This document shows positions 9,004-18,287 of a DNA stretch of 64,000 nucleotides, one piece after another. This DNA is from Bacteroidota bacterium (GTDB lineage: Bacteria > Bacteroidota > Bacteroidia > Chitinophagales > Chitinophagaceae). Under the pieces are notes generated by a model that saw only the letters and a list, made by a program, of their open reading frames with translations, searched no databases and was not told the origin of the DNA. The stretch is from positions 62,001 through 126,000 of the forward strand of contig JAEZZY010000019.1 of the NCBI GenBank assembly GCA_023418315.1. Direction: 5' to 3'. Every line of letters starts with the position of its first letter. The first letter of the stretch is position 1. Both the position numbers and the translations under genes were made by a program.

Positions 9004-10101
9004 GTGGCATTACAAGTAGGCATCGTAGGACTTCCCAACGTAGGTAAATCAACATTGTTCAACGCGGTGAGCAACAGCGCCAAAGCGCAGGCATCCAACT
9101 ACCGATTCTGTACCATAGACCCCAATGTGGGTCAGGTGGATGTGCCGGACGAGCGTCTGGATAAATTAGCCGAGTTAGTACAGCCGCAGCGTACCGTGCC
9201 TACAACTATCGAATTTGTGGACATTGCCGGCCTCGTAAAAGGAGCCAGCAAAGGAGAAGGATTGGGAAATAAATTCCTGGGAAACATTCGTGAGGTAGAT
9301 GCCATCGTGCATGTCATCCGCTGTTTTGAAGATGAAAATATCCTCCGCGAAGAAGGCGCCATCAACCCTATAGGCGATAAGGAAATTATAGATACCGAGC
9401 TACAGCTGAAAGACCTGGACAGTGTGGAAAAGAAAATTTCCCGCTACGAAAAAATTGCGAAAAACGACCCGAAAGCAAAAGCCGTGTATGAGGTTTTGCT
9501 GAAATGCAAAGAACATTTATACCAGGGAAAAAACATTCGGGGATTACAATTGGAAGGTGAAGACCGTGAAGCGATTGCCGATTTGTTTTTGCTCACGGAA
9601 AAACCGGTGTTGTATGTAGCCAATGTGGATGAAGCCGGTATTCACACGGGAAATAAATACTCTGAAGCGCTGGTGAAAGCAGCAAACGATGAAGGTGCAG
9701 AAGTGATTGTGATGAATAATAATATAGAAGCGCAGATTTCCGAAATGGAAAATGAAGAGGATAAAGCCTTGTTTCTGGAAGAATACGGACTAAAAGAGCC
9801 TGGGCTGAATCGCCTGATCCGTGCGGCCTATAAACTGCTCAACCTGATTACCTACTTCACTGCGGGTGTGCAGGAAGTGCGTGCCTGGACCATTCACAAA
9901 GGATGGAAAGCCCCCCAAGCTGCGAGTGTGATCCATACCGATTTTGAAAAAGGATTTATCAAAGCGGAAACGATTGCCTATAATGACTATGTACAATACG
10001 GTAGTGAAGCCGCTTGTAGGGAAAACGGAAAACTAAGAATTGAAGGGAAGGAATATGTGGTGAACGATGGCGATGTACTGCATTTCAGATTTAATGTATA
10101 A
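9004..10101 (+). CDS. ychF: Redox-regulated ATPase YchF
   Basis: An Obg-family P-loop protein of 365 aa, the standard YchF length. It has the P-loop GLPNVGKST (residues 9-17), DIAGLVKGASKGEGLGNKFL (switch region), and NVDE at 207-210 in place of the NKxD guanine-specificity motif. NVDE is the family hallmark of ATP preference. The C-terminal TGS domain (RAWTIHKGWKAPQAASVIH onward) binds ribosomes or RNA. The start is GTG at 9004: the protein begins MALQVGIVGLPNVGKS, matching the family, and no ATG is close. YchF associates with ribosomes and modulates translation and stress responses. Confidence 0.95.
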   Translation: MALQVGIVGLPNVGKSTLFNAVSNSAKAQASNYRFCTIDPNVGQVDVPDERLDKLAELVQPQRTVPTTIEFVDIAGLVKGASKGEGLGNKFLGNIREVDAIVHVIRCFEDENILREEGAINPIGDKEIIDTELQLKDLDSVEKKISRYEKIAKNDPKAKAVYEVLLKCKEHLYQGKNIRGLQLEGEDREAIADLFLLTEKPVLYVANVDEAGIHTGNKYSEALVKAANDEGAEVIVMNNNIEAQISEMENEEDKALFLEEYGLKEPGLNRLIRAAYKLLNLITYFTAGVQEVRAWTIHKGWKAPQAASVIHTDFEKGFIKAETIAYNDYVQYGSEAACRENGKLRIEGKEYVVNDGDVLHFRFNV

Positions 10102-10327
10102 AGCAGCGCACGCCTTTATTCCGTTTATGGGAATACCAAGCCGTTTAAATGCCATAAGCTATCAATGCGGAGTGCATGATGGCATTAAGTTTGCTGAAAA
10201 AAATGCCTATAACGCCCCACTGTGCAAGGGATTTTGAACATCTCTTAGTGCGCTCCCCCTTTATGCGGTAGCGTTTTCTTTTCAATACTTCTTACCTTCA
10301 CCCTCACAAATTTTTAAAGAAAACATC

Positions 10328-11620
10328 ATGAAATACACTGCTATTCCGTCCAAGCTTTATACCCAAAACCGTCAGCGCTTTATGAAAGCCATGAAGCCTA
10401 ACAGCATAGCCATTTTCCCTGCCAATCCCGAATTGCCGGAAAACGGAGATGCGGTCTATAAGTATAAAGCCAACTCGGATGTAGTGTGGCTAAGCGGAAT
10501 TGTACAAGAAAAAACAATGGTCATTCTTTATCCCGATAATGCGGATAAAAATGCAAGGGAAGTGTTAGTGGTGCAGCGCCCTAATGAACATCTTGAAAAA
10601 TGGAATGGTCATTTGCTTCGTAAAGAAGAAGCAACCGAGCTTTCCGGCATTCAGAATGTACAGTATGTGGACAGTATAGACGCGCAGCTTCACTTATGGA
10701 TGCACCATGCCGATTCTGTATATCTTAATACTAATGAAAACGACCGCCTCAATACCGAAAATGTGCGTACTGATCTTTTGTTCGTGCATGAGTTCATGAA
10801 GAAATATCCGCTGCATCATTATGAGCGTGCCGCACGCATCATGAAACAACTGCGCGCCATTAAAACCAAAGAAGAAATAGCGGTAACGCAAACAGCGATA
10901 GACATTACGCATAAAGCCTTTGCGCGCGTATGCAAATTTGTACAGCCCGGCGTAATGGAATACGAAATAGAAGCGGAAATCACTCATGAATTTCTCCGCA
11001 ACCGGGCTACCCGCCACGCTTATGGATGCATCATCGCTTCCGGCGACAGCGCACGTGTACTGCATTATGTAGAGAACAACCGCGTGTGTAACGATGGCGA
11101 TTTGTTGTTGATGGATTTTGGCGCGGAATATGGAAATTATTGTGCTGATCTTACCCGCACTATTCCGGTAAACGGAAAATTCACCAAAAGACAGAAAGAA
11201 GTATATAATGCCTGCCTTGCGGTGCATAATTATTGCGCAAGCATTTTAAAACCCAATATCAATTATGCCGATTATATCCATAAGGTGAATATGGAAATGG
11301 AAAAACAGCTCATGAAAATCGGACTGATTTCTAAATCGGATATAAAAAACCAAGATCCTGAAAACCCTGCTTACCGCAAGTATTTCTACCACGGTATAGG
11401 GCATCATCTCGGCATAGATGTACATGATATAGGAACAAGAAACGAACCCGTAAAAGCAGGAATGCTTTTCACCATAGAACCGGGTATCTACATAGAAGAA
11501 GAAAATATGGGCATCCGCATAGAAAACAACTACTGGCTCACCAAAAACGGAAATATAGACCTGTTCAAAGGCATACCGATAACGGTGGAAGAAATAGAAG
11601 CGGCAATGAAAAGAAAATAG
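10328..11620 (+). CDS. pepP: Xaa-Pro aminopeptidase (M24B, aminopeptidase P)
   Basis: A two-metal metallopeptidase that removes an N-terminal residue before proline. The N-terminal creatinase-like domain (about 1-170, with VVWLSGIVQE and LVVQRPNEHLEKW) precedes the pita-bread domain. Metal ligands are visible in LLMDFGAEYGNYCADLTRTI (two Asp), HGIGHHLGIDVHDIG (His), FTIEPGIYIEEEN (Glu) and GIRIENNYW (Glu). At 430 aa it fits the family. It is probably cytoplasmic, as no signal peptide is seen. The start ATG at 10328 follows a TACCTTCA -7-like element at 10293-10300. It stands alone between ychF and a large adhesin gene. Confidence 0.92.
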   Translation: MKYTAIPSKLYTQNRQRFMKAMKPNSIAIFPANPELPENGDAVYKYKANSDVVWLSGIVQEKTMVILYPDNADKNAREVLVVQRPNEHLEKWNGHLLRKEEATELSGIQNVQYVDSIDAQLHLWMHHADSVYLNTNENDRLNTENVRTDLLFVHEFMKKYPLHHYERAARIMKQLRAIKTKEEIAVTQTAIDITHKAFARVCKFVQPGVMEYEIEAEITHEFLRNRATRHAYGCIIASGDSARVLHYVENNRVCNDGDLLLMDFGAEYGNYCADLTRTIPVNGKFTKRQKEVYNACLAVHNYCASILKPNINYADYIHKVNMEMEKQLMKIGLISKSDIKNQDPENPAYRKYFYHGIGHHLGIDVHDIGTRNEPVKAGMLFTIEPGIYIEEENMGIRIENNYWLTKNGNIDLFKGIPITVEEIEAAMKRK

Positions 11621-11811
11621 TGTTTGACAGAGCGTAAGCCTATAAGGTTATTCAATTTTCTGTTTGCTTATAGAATTGTCATATTAAGGTTAATTAAGCC
11701 TTTTTATAGGGCAAATTCCGTTTAGATGAGTAATATTGACGATGAACAAAGTTAAGTGCCAACACTTGCCTTGCGCAAGCCGTCTTTAAACATAAGACTT
11801 TGTAAAACAAA

Positions 11812-14475
11812 ATGCGCTCATTTCACCGGATCGTACATCTTCTCGGTTTTCTTTTTTTGATGCCTTTTTCGGTGAAGGCTTCACATTTGTTTGGCGCTGA
11901 TTTTTATTACCAGCACGTAAGCGGCAATACCTATAATCTGATATTGGATGTGTATGGCGATTGCTCGGGCTCTGCATTTCCCAGCCTGTCTTCCTCTATA
12001 CCTATGATAGAGGTGTATAACAACAATGTTTTTTATCAACGACTCAATCTTTCTGTTACCGGCCCCGGTGTGGAGGTAACGCCTGTGTGCCCTGCCGAAG
12101 TAAACAATACCACATGTAAGGGAGGAACGATACCCGGCGTGATGAAATTTACCTATTCTGCGCAAGTGATACTTAGCGGGCCTTCTGCCAACTGGCTGTT
12201 TCGTTTTACCGGAGATTTAGGGAATAATACGCTTTCCGGAAGGAGCAATAGTATGACAAACATAGTAGTGCCCGGCACAGGAAGCATCATGATTCTGGAA
12301 GCTACGCTGAACAATACAGCCGCTTCCAATTCTTCCGTCAATTACACCACTATCCCCACGCCGTTTTTTTGCATCAATATCCCTACACAATACAACCCCG
12401 GCGCAGTAGATCCTAATAATGACAACATTACCGTCAATCTCGTTTCCGGACTAGAACCCAACAGCACTGTTACGTATATTAATCCCTATACCGCCACGCA
12501 GCCTTTAGCGGTAGCAACCGGCAGTTTTTCTTTTAGTAATACTACAGGACAGCTGGGCTTCACGCCCAATCTGGTACAGAAAAGCCTCGTAGTCTATCGG
12601 GTGGAAGAATACCGGAATAATGTGCTGGTAGGAACCAGTATGCGGGAAATGACCTTTGTGGTATTAAATAATTGTAACAATAATGCACCGGTACCGGGTA
12701 TTATTTCCAACCTGGTGAATGCTACCCAGACAGGACCTACCACTGTGCAAGTTTGCGACGGTACCAACGGAAATGTGAGTTTCAGTATTACCGGCAGCGA
12801 TGCGGATGGCGATAATGTTTTTATGAGTTATGCAGGATTGCCTGCCGGAGCGAACGGGACGGTAGCCGCGAACGGATCGCTCAATCCTCAATTCTCTTTT
12901 ACCTGGAATGTAACCGGACTGCCGCAAGGAAATTATACTTTTTACCTCACCTTAAAAGATAACGGCTGCCCTCTTGCCAGTACACAAACCTATGCTTACA
13001 CCATCTCCATTGTGCCATTCAACGATATATTGAATACAGGAGCTTTGCAGGGTTGTATAGGGCAAAATAATGGTATAATATGGGTGCATCCGCAAGGTAC
13101 GAACACATTTAGCTACACCTGGCGTGATGCTACAGGGCAGGTAATACAGCAAAGCAATACCGACCCTAATGGCGATACGGTACAAAATTTAGGACCGGGT
13201 ACCTACACGGTGTATATGATCAATCAGTTTGGATGCGATACTACTTTGAGCATTACCGTTCCTTCCGCCAGCTATGCAGTTAATTTTCAAACTCCAAATG
13301 GAATTTGCCTCAATACACCTTCTGTTTTTCAGAATACCTCTTCCAACAACTTCAGCACCTGGGCATGGGATTTCGGAGATGGAAATAGCTCTTCCCTTAC
13401 CAGCCCCTCGCATACCTATACGCAGCAAGGTCCGCATACCGTAAAGCTGGTGGGCTACACGGCAAACGGTTGTGCAGACAGCATCAGCAAACAAATCGTT
13501 GTAGAAGAAGTGGTGGTGGGGATACAGATAGCAGATGATACCATTTGCGAGGGTACTGAAACGCTTATGACTGCCTATGGTGCGGCTTCTTATGTATGGT
13601 CGCCGGCTACAAAACTCTCTTGTCCTACTTGTGCGCAAACGATAGCCTTCCCAACAAACACTACTACTTACACCGTTGTGGGCACTTCTGTAGCCGGTTG
13701 CACCGGTACAGACAGCGCAACTTTGTTTATTCTGAATACCGGTTTGGACGCCACGCCCAATGACACCGGCGTATGCCCCGGCGACAGTCTGCAATTGCAT
13801 ATTACCGGTTTTGATTCCTTGATAAGATGGTTTCCGTCGCAAGGACTTTCAGATACATCGGCGCACCCCTGGGTATATCCTAAAGGAGCGCTTAGCTATT
13901 CAGTGGTAGCCTACTATAAAAACGGATGCACCGATACAGAGCATATCCATGTGCGATATGTATCGGATGCCGTGATTACCATGCGGGATTCGGTAACACT
14001 CTATCCCGGCGAATCTTTTCAAATGAACCCCGGCGGTAATTGCCTTTATTTTCATTGGTTTCCTCCTACGGGATTGAATCATACTACCATAGCCGATCCT
14101 ATAGCGCAGCCGATTGTCAATACCCGATATTTTGTAGCGGGCACTACGGAGTGGGGCTGCATTACCATAGACTCCATTGATGTGTTTATCGCTTTGGAAT
14201 CGGTGCTGGAACTGCCGAATGCGTTTACCCCAGGCAGCGATGGGCCTAATAATATTTTACACATCATTCGCAGAGGCCAGGCGAAACTCCAATCTTTTCG
14301 TATCTACAACCGTTGGGGCAATGAAGTGTTTAAAACCTCCGATATAGATGAGGGATGGAATGGACGCTATCGCGGCACGCCACAGCCTATGGGCGTATAT
14401 GTGTATATCATCGAAGCAGAATACAACACCGGCAGAAAATACTATAAACAAGGCAATGTAACGCTGATACGCTAA
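11812..14475 (+). CDS. Large secreted protein with PKD domain and gliding-motility-type C-terminal domain
   Basis: 887 aa with a signal peptide (MRSFHRIVHLLGFLFLMPFS, cleavage near VKA). The mature start SHLFGADFYYQHVSGNTYNL is a form often found in Bacteroidota surface proteins. A PKD domain is obvious around residues 510-590 (WAWDFGDGNSSSLTSPSHTY). Several Ig/SprB-like beta modules with CEGTETLMTAYGA or CPGDSLQLHI openings follow. The last ~90 residues (LPNAFTPGSDGPNNILHII ... FRIYNRWGNEVFKT ... MGVYVYIIEA) are the gliding-motility-associated C-terminal domain, a T9SS type B sorting signal. The protein is probably exported by T9SS and displayed on the surface as an adhesin. Ligand unknown. 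Confidence 0.9.
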   Translation: MRSFHRIVHLLGFLFLMPFSVKASHLFGADFYYQHVSGNTYNLILDVYGDCSGSAFPSLSSSIPMIEVYNNNVFYQRLNLSVTGPGVEVTPVCPAEVNNTTCKGGTIPGVMKFTYSAQVILSGPSANWLFRFTGDLGNNTLSGRSNSMTNIVVPGTGSIMILEATLNNTAASNSSVNYTTIPTPFFCINIPTQYNPGAVDPNNDNITVNLVSGLEPNSTVTYINPYTATQPLAVATGSFSFSNTTGQLGFTPNLVQKSLVVYRVEEYRNNVLVGTSMREMTFVVLNNCNNNAPVPGIISNLVNATQTGPTTVQVCDGTNGNVSFSITGSDADGDNVFMSYAGLPAGANGTVAANGSLNPQFSFTWNVTGLPQGNYTFYLTLKDNGCPLASTQTYAYTISIVPFNDILNTGALQGCIGQNNGIIWVHPQGTNTFSYTWRDATGQVIQQSNTDPNGDTVQNLGPGTYTVYMINQFGCDTTLSITVPSASYAVNFQTPNGICLNTPSVFQNTSSNNFSTWAWDFGDGNSSSLTSPSHTYTQQGPHTVKLVGYTANGCADSISKQIVVEEVVVGIQIADDTICEGTETLMTAYGAASYVWSPATKLSCPTCAQTIAFPTNTTTYTVVGTSVAGCTGTDSATLFILNTGLDATPNDTGVCPGDSLQLHITGFDSLIRWFPSQGLSDTSAHPWVYPKGALSYSVVAYYKNGCTDTEHIHVRYVSDAVITMRDSVTLYPGESFQMNPGGNCLYFHWFPPTGLNHTTIADPIAQPIVNTRYFVAGTTEWGCITIDSIDVFIALESVLELPNAFTPGSDGPNNILHIIRRGQAKLQSFRIYNRWGNEVFKTSDIDEGWNGRYRGTPQPMGVYVYIIEAEYNTGRKYYKQGNVTLIR

Positions 14476-14580
14476 AACCAATCGTTTTTTAGGAAGGTTT
14501 TTCGTGCGAACAAATTTTTTGGGATGCTATTATTTTGAAAGAAGTATAGGCGGCAATTCTTAAGCAATCAACCAAAGCCC

Positions 14581-14588
14581 TATATTTG
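14581..14588 (+). promoter_or_regulatory. -7 promoter element for biotin carboxylase gene
   Basis: TATATTTG matches TAnnTTTG and ends only 5 bases before the ATG at 14594. Transcription would therefore begin at or next to the start codon, implying a leaderless or nearly leaderless mRNA. Confidence 0.5.
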
Positions 14589-14593
14589 CTCCC

Positions 14594-16072
14594 ATGCAAA
14601 AAATTCTTGTAGCCAATCGTGGTGAAATAGCGCTGCGTGTGATGCGCACGGCAAAAGAAATGGGCATAAAAACCGTAGCCGTTTATTCCGAAGCCGATAG
14701 GGAAATGCCTTTTGTCCATTATGCCGATGAAGCGGTATGTATAGGGCCGGCGCTTTCCGCACAATCGTATCTCCGCGGCGATAAAATCATACAAGTGGCG
14801 AAAGAATTAGGCGCGGATGCTATTCATCCGGGTTATGGTTTTTTGAGCGAAAATGCAGGTTTTTCCAAAGCATGTGCCGATGCCGGTATTATCTTCATAG
14901 GGCCTTCGGCTCATAGCATAGAGATGATGGGAAGTAAGATAGCGGCCAAGCAAGCGGCTAAAAAATTTAATGTACCTATGGTGCCCGGCACCGAAGACCC
15001 CATCGAAACCCTTGAAGAAGCAAGCGCCATAGCCGGCAAGATAGGCTATCCGGTATTGATAAAAGCCTCTGCCGGCGGTGGTGGAAAAGGTATGCGTGTG
15101 GTGGAAAACGAAGCCCAACTCGAAGAGCAAATGCGCACCGCTAAAAGTGAAGCCATGAGCGCCTTTGGGGATGATGCTGTTTTTATGGAAAAATATGTAG
15201 CCGCACCCAAGCATATCGAAATCCAACTCCTCGGCGACCAGCATGGCAATTATGTTTATCTTTTTGAACGGGAATGCTCCATACAACGCCGCCATCAAAA
15301 ACTAATCGAAGAAGCACCTTCAAGTTGCCTCACGCCGGACATCCGAAAAGCTATGGGAGAAAGTGCCGTGAACGTGGCAAAAAGCTGTAAATATTATGGC
15401 GCCGGAACGGTAGAATTTCTGGTAGATGAAGACCTTAATTTTTATTTTCTGGAAATGAATACCCGCCTTCAAGTAGAGCATTGTGTAACGGAAATGATCA
15501 CAGGTACGGATCTCGTCAAAGAACAAATAAACATAGCACGCGGTGAAAAACTCTCTTTCTCTCAAGATGATTTGACGATAAACGGACATGCAATAGAACT
15601 GCGTGTTTGCGCCGAAGACCCGCTCAACAATTTCCTGCCGGACACCGGAAAACTGGAACTTTACCTTAGCCCAAAAGGGCCGGGTGTACGTGTGGATGAT
15701 GGCTATGAACAAGGGCAGGATATTCCCATCTTTTACGATCCTATGCTTGCCAAACTTGTAGTGCATGCAGCAACAAGAACAGAGGCTATAGAACGGCTGT
15801 GCAGAGCCATAGATGAATATCGTATCAAAGGCATTAAGACTACATTACCTTTCGGAAAATGGGCAGTGCGTCAGCCTGCTTTTATGGAAGGAAAATTTGA
15901 TACGAAATTCATAGAACGTTATTATAAACCCGAATACCTGCAACCGGAAAATCCCTCTCAGGAAGAAGTAGCCGCCCTCTTTGCAGGCTATGTGTGGGAA
16001 AAACAAAAAACAAAAAATAAACCCGCTTTAACCTCCGCAAGCAACGGGAGCTGGAAAATGCGCAGAAAATAA
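14594..16072 (+). CDS. accC: Acetyl-/propionyl-CoA carboxylase biotin carboxylase subunit
   Basis: ATP-grasp enzyme that carboxylates biotin on its carrier protein. The N-terminus MQKILVANRGEIALRVMRTA, the ATP loop KASAGGGGKGMRVV, the FLEMNTRLQVEH catalytic segment and the C-terminal biotin-carboxylase domain (AIELRVCAEDPLNNFLPDTG) are all standard. At 492 aa it is about 45 residues longer than E. coli AccC. The extra tail (after KFIERYYKPEYL) is basic and low in complexity at its end (KQKTKNKPALTSASNGSWKM). No biotin carrier or carboxyltransferase gene is adjacent, so the partner subunits are elsewhere. It could serve acetyl- or propionyl-CoA carboxylase. Confidence 0.92.
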   Translation: MQKILVANRGEIALRVMRTAKEMGIKTVAVYSEADREMPFVHYADEAVCIGPALSAQSYLRGDKIIQVAKELGADAIHPGYGFLSENAGFSKACADAGIIFIGPSAHSIEMMGSKIAAKQAAKKFNVPMVPGTEDPIETLEEASAIAGKIGYPVLIKASAGGGGKGMRVVENEAQLEEQMRTAKSEAMSAFGDDAVFMEKYVAAPKHIEIQLLGDQHGNYVYLFERECSIQRRHQKLIEEAPSSCLTPDIRKAMGESAVNVAKSCKYYGAGTVEFLVDEDLNFYFLEMNTRLQVEHCVTEMITGTDLVKEQINIARGEKLSFSQDDLTINGHAIELRVCAEDPLNNFLPDTGKLELYLSPKGPGVRVDDGYEQGQDIPIFYDPMLAKLVVHAATRTEAIERLCRAIDEYRIKGIKTTLPFGKWAVRQPAFMEGKFDTKFIERYYKPEYLQPENPSQEEVAALFAGYVWEKQKTKNKPALTSASNGSWKMRRK

Positions 16073-16221
16073 AAGCAAGTGTTCGTATCGTTTTATAGGG
16101 CGTAAAACCGAAATTCCCTCTGTGCTAATCCGGATAAAATAAAGCCCTTGGCGCTTCAGAACCTTTGTGTCTTTTCGTGAAAATCACAAGGCAAATGATT
16201 TTACACTGGCTATAAATTCAA

Positions 16222-16229
16222 TACTTTCG
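16222..16229 (+). promoter_or_regulatory. -7 promoter element for DUF4271-hemD
   Basis: TACTTTCG is one base from the TAnnTTTG consensus and lies 10 bases before the ATG at 16240. It probably serves both genes of the DUF4271-hemD pair. Confidence 0.4.
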
Positions 16230-16239
16230 CAGAGCATAT

Positions 16240-17127
16240 ATGCTTTCCAGATTATCCGTTGTTTTATTGTTTTTTGTTGTTGCTTCTTTATGGCAGCCGG
16301 CACGTTCTTCTGCACGCATCCAGCCGGAGGAATATGGCTTGGCGATGCTACCCGATAAAAGCATTCTTGAAAAAAAACTACAACAGGGTATAGACAGCTT
16401 GTATCAACAGAATTTGTTTTTAAAAGTGAAAGAAACTCCCTATGGCACATCCAAAATCAGACCTTGGCAAAACAAAACGTCCGATTTTTATACCTTGCTC
16501 GGTTTAGTACTTTTTCTGGGCGTGATCCGATTGATTGATCCCCGATACTTTACCGGATTATGGGATGCCTACCTGAATACCGGCTCCGGCAGCAAGACAC
16601 AAAGAGATAAACTGGAGCAATCCACACTGCCCAATATACTGATGAATGTTTTTTTTGTTTTCGCATTCGGTAGCTATGTGTTTTATCTTTTCCGCAGCCT
16701 TAGCCCCGGCGGGCAAACCGCTCCTGCCTATGCGATGCTGTTGCCGGTATGGGCCGGAGGGGTAGCGCTGGTGTATATCACCAAGTATCTCATTATTCGT
16801 TTCAGCGGGTGGGCGTTTGATATAGAAGGTGTTACCGACACTTATCTTTTCAATGTATTTCTCATAAACAAGTTACTGGCAATTGCGCTGATTCCCTTTA
16901 CGGTCATCCTGGCTTTTCAAAATACGGCATGGGCATCGGTGGCTACGGTTTTGTCCTTTATCCTCATTCTTGCACTGTTTATTTCCCGCTATGTAAAATC
17001 ATGGAAGGTACTCGGCTCCTTCTTCCATTATAGCAAATTCCATTTTTTTACTTACCTTTGCGCCTCGGAAATAATGCCGTTGGCAGTTTTGACGAAATTT
17101 TTACTCGCTTACCCGTTAGGATCATAA
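16240..17127 (+). CDS. DUF4271 multi-pass membrane protein
   Basis: An N-terminal signal-like segment is followed by a periplasmic stretch (residues about 25-80). About seven hydrophobic helices follow, including FYTLLGLVLFLGVIRLI, ILMNVFFVFAFGSYVFYLF and LLPVWAGGVALVYITKYLII. The end, SKFHFFTYLCASEIMPLAVL, is the characteristic DUF4271 C-terminus. The gene lies 21 bases upstream of uroporphyrinogen-III synthase, a conserved neighbourhood in Bacteroidota. The biochemical role is unknown; conservation next to hemD suggests an envelope function co-expressed with haem synthesis, but that is inference. Confidence 0.85.
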   Translation: MLSRLSVVLLFFVVASLWQPARSSARIQPEEYGLAMLPDKSILEKKLQQGIDSLYQQNLFLKVKETPYGTSKIRPWQNKTSDFYTLLGLVLFLGVIRLIDPRYFTGLWDAYLNTGSGSKTQRDKLEQSTLPNILMNVFFVFAFGSYVFYLFRSLSPGGQTAPAYAMLLPVWAGGVALVYITKYLIIRFSGWAFDIEGVTDTYLFNVFLINKLLAIALIPFTVILAFQNTAWASVATVLSFILILALFISRYVKSWKVLGSFFHYSKFHFFTYLCASEIMPLAVLTKFLLAYPLGS

Positions 17128-17148
17128 AAACGGGGCAAACGAAAATAA

Positions 17149-17985
17149 ATGATGTCTGAACCCTTAACTATTGTTTGGAATCCAATGACAAAAATTGCAC
17201 AACCTGCTAAAAAGATGGCCGTGAAGAAGGAAGTGAAGCTGAGCAAGATTCTCATCACCCAACCTCGTCCTGACTCCGACAAATCGCCTTACTTCGACCT
17301 TGCCAAAAAATACGATCTTGAATTTGATTTTCATCCGTTCATTCGGGTGGAGGGTGTACCGGGAAAGGAATTTCGCAAGCAGAAAATAGATATTGCCGAA
17401 TATACCGCCATCATCTTCAACAGCCGCAGCGCCGTAGATCATTTTTTTCGTATTTGCGAAGAACTGAAAGTGAAGATATCGCAGGATATGAAGTATTTCT
17501 GCATTACCGAAGCGGTAGCCCTTTATTTGCAAAAATTCATTCTCTACCGCAAACGAAAAGTATTTTATTCGGCAGACGGCTCTGTAAACGGATTGAAAGA
17601 AGTGCTGAACAAACATAAAAACAATGAGCGCTTTATCGTGCAGGCATCCGATATGATGAACAAAAATGAGGTAAAAGATTATCTCATCAAGCACAATGCA
17701 GATTTTGTAGAAGCCACCTACTACCAAACGCTTACCAATGACATTGCCCCCGCTATGAAAAGCGGATTTGACATGATCGTGTTTTTCAGCCCGTTCAGCG
17801 TACAAGCGTTGTTTGAGCACAGCCCCAAGTTCAAGCAAAACGGCACGTTAATCGGCGCTTTTGGCCCCACCACTTCCAAAGCGGTGGAAGAAGCCGGCTT
17901 GCGGCTGGACGTGAAAGCACCAGCGCCCAATTCGCCCTCTATGGTGTCTGCATTGGAAAATTATCTGAAAGAAAATAAGAAATAA
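17149..17985 (+). CDS. hemD: Uroporphyrinogen-III synthase
   Basis: Cyclises hydroxymethylbilane to uroporphyrinogen III in haem and sirohaem synthesis. The Bacteroidota HemD signature start SKILITQPRPDSDKSPYFDL is present, then the two-lobed Rossmann-like body (FNSRSAVDHFFRI, IVQASDMMNKNEVKDYL, MIVFFSPFSVQALFE) and the conserved end GAFGPTTSKAVEEAGLRLD. Several starts are possible. ATG at 17215 (MAVKKEVKLSK), preceded by AAAAAG, matches usual family length (256 aa), whereas 17149 adds 22 residues. It forms an operon with the DUF4271 gene. A hairpin terminator follows at 18019. Confidence 0.88.
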   Translation: MMSEPLTIVWNPMTKIAQPAKKMAVKKEVKLSKILITQPRPDSDKSPYFDLAKKYDLEFDFHPFIRVEGVPGKEFRKQKIDIAEYTAIIFNSRSAVDHFFRICEELKVKISQDMKYFCITEAVALYLQKFILYRKRKVFYSADGSVNGLKEVLNKHKNNERFIVQASDMMNKNEVKDYLIKHNADFVEATYYQTLTNDIAPAMKSGFDMIVFFSPFSVQALFEHSPKFKQNGTLIGAFGPTTSKAVEEAGLRLDVKAPAPNSPSMVSALENYLKENKK

Positions 17986-18018
17986 CGATAAACGATATTT
18001 TTTCTATTAAAGCCTTGT

Positions 18019-18045
18019 AGCCATACATGGCTTTTTGCTTTTTAT
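18019..18045 (+). terminator. Intrinsic terminator after hemD
   Basis: Stem AGCCA (18019-18023) and TGGCT (18028-18032) with a 4-base loop, followed by TTTTGCTTTTTAT. The stem is short but the T-rich tail is good. Confidence 0.5.
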
Positions 18046-18274
18046 GCCGGAAGGAAAAAATATTCCATTCGATAGCTCTATCCTACCATAAAAAATAATT
18101 GGTAAGCTCGTAATTATCCGTGCCGAATCTCGGGTAGCACCATCCGTATTTTATATACAAAAAATAAACCGTATTGATAGCAAAATAAGCAATGGAATAA
18201 GCTACAATAACTGCATGGGCGGAAGCAACCGGTAGCTCATAAAACGCAGGTCTGAAAAGATTTTTTATTCCTGC

Positions 18275-18282
18275 TATATTTG
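18275..18282 (+). promoter_or_regulatory. -7 promoter element for dcd
   Basis: TATATTTG matches the Bacteroidota consensus and ends 5 bases before the dcd start codon at 18288. This is the same spacing as at the biotin carboxylase gene, again implying a leaderless message. Confidence 0.5.
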
Positions 18283-18287
18283 CGCCT

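Noticed and set aside
10102..10327. ATGCCAT/ATGGCAT hairpin as a terminator after ychF
   Set aside because: The loop is about 24 bases and no T-run follows, so it does not qualify.
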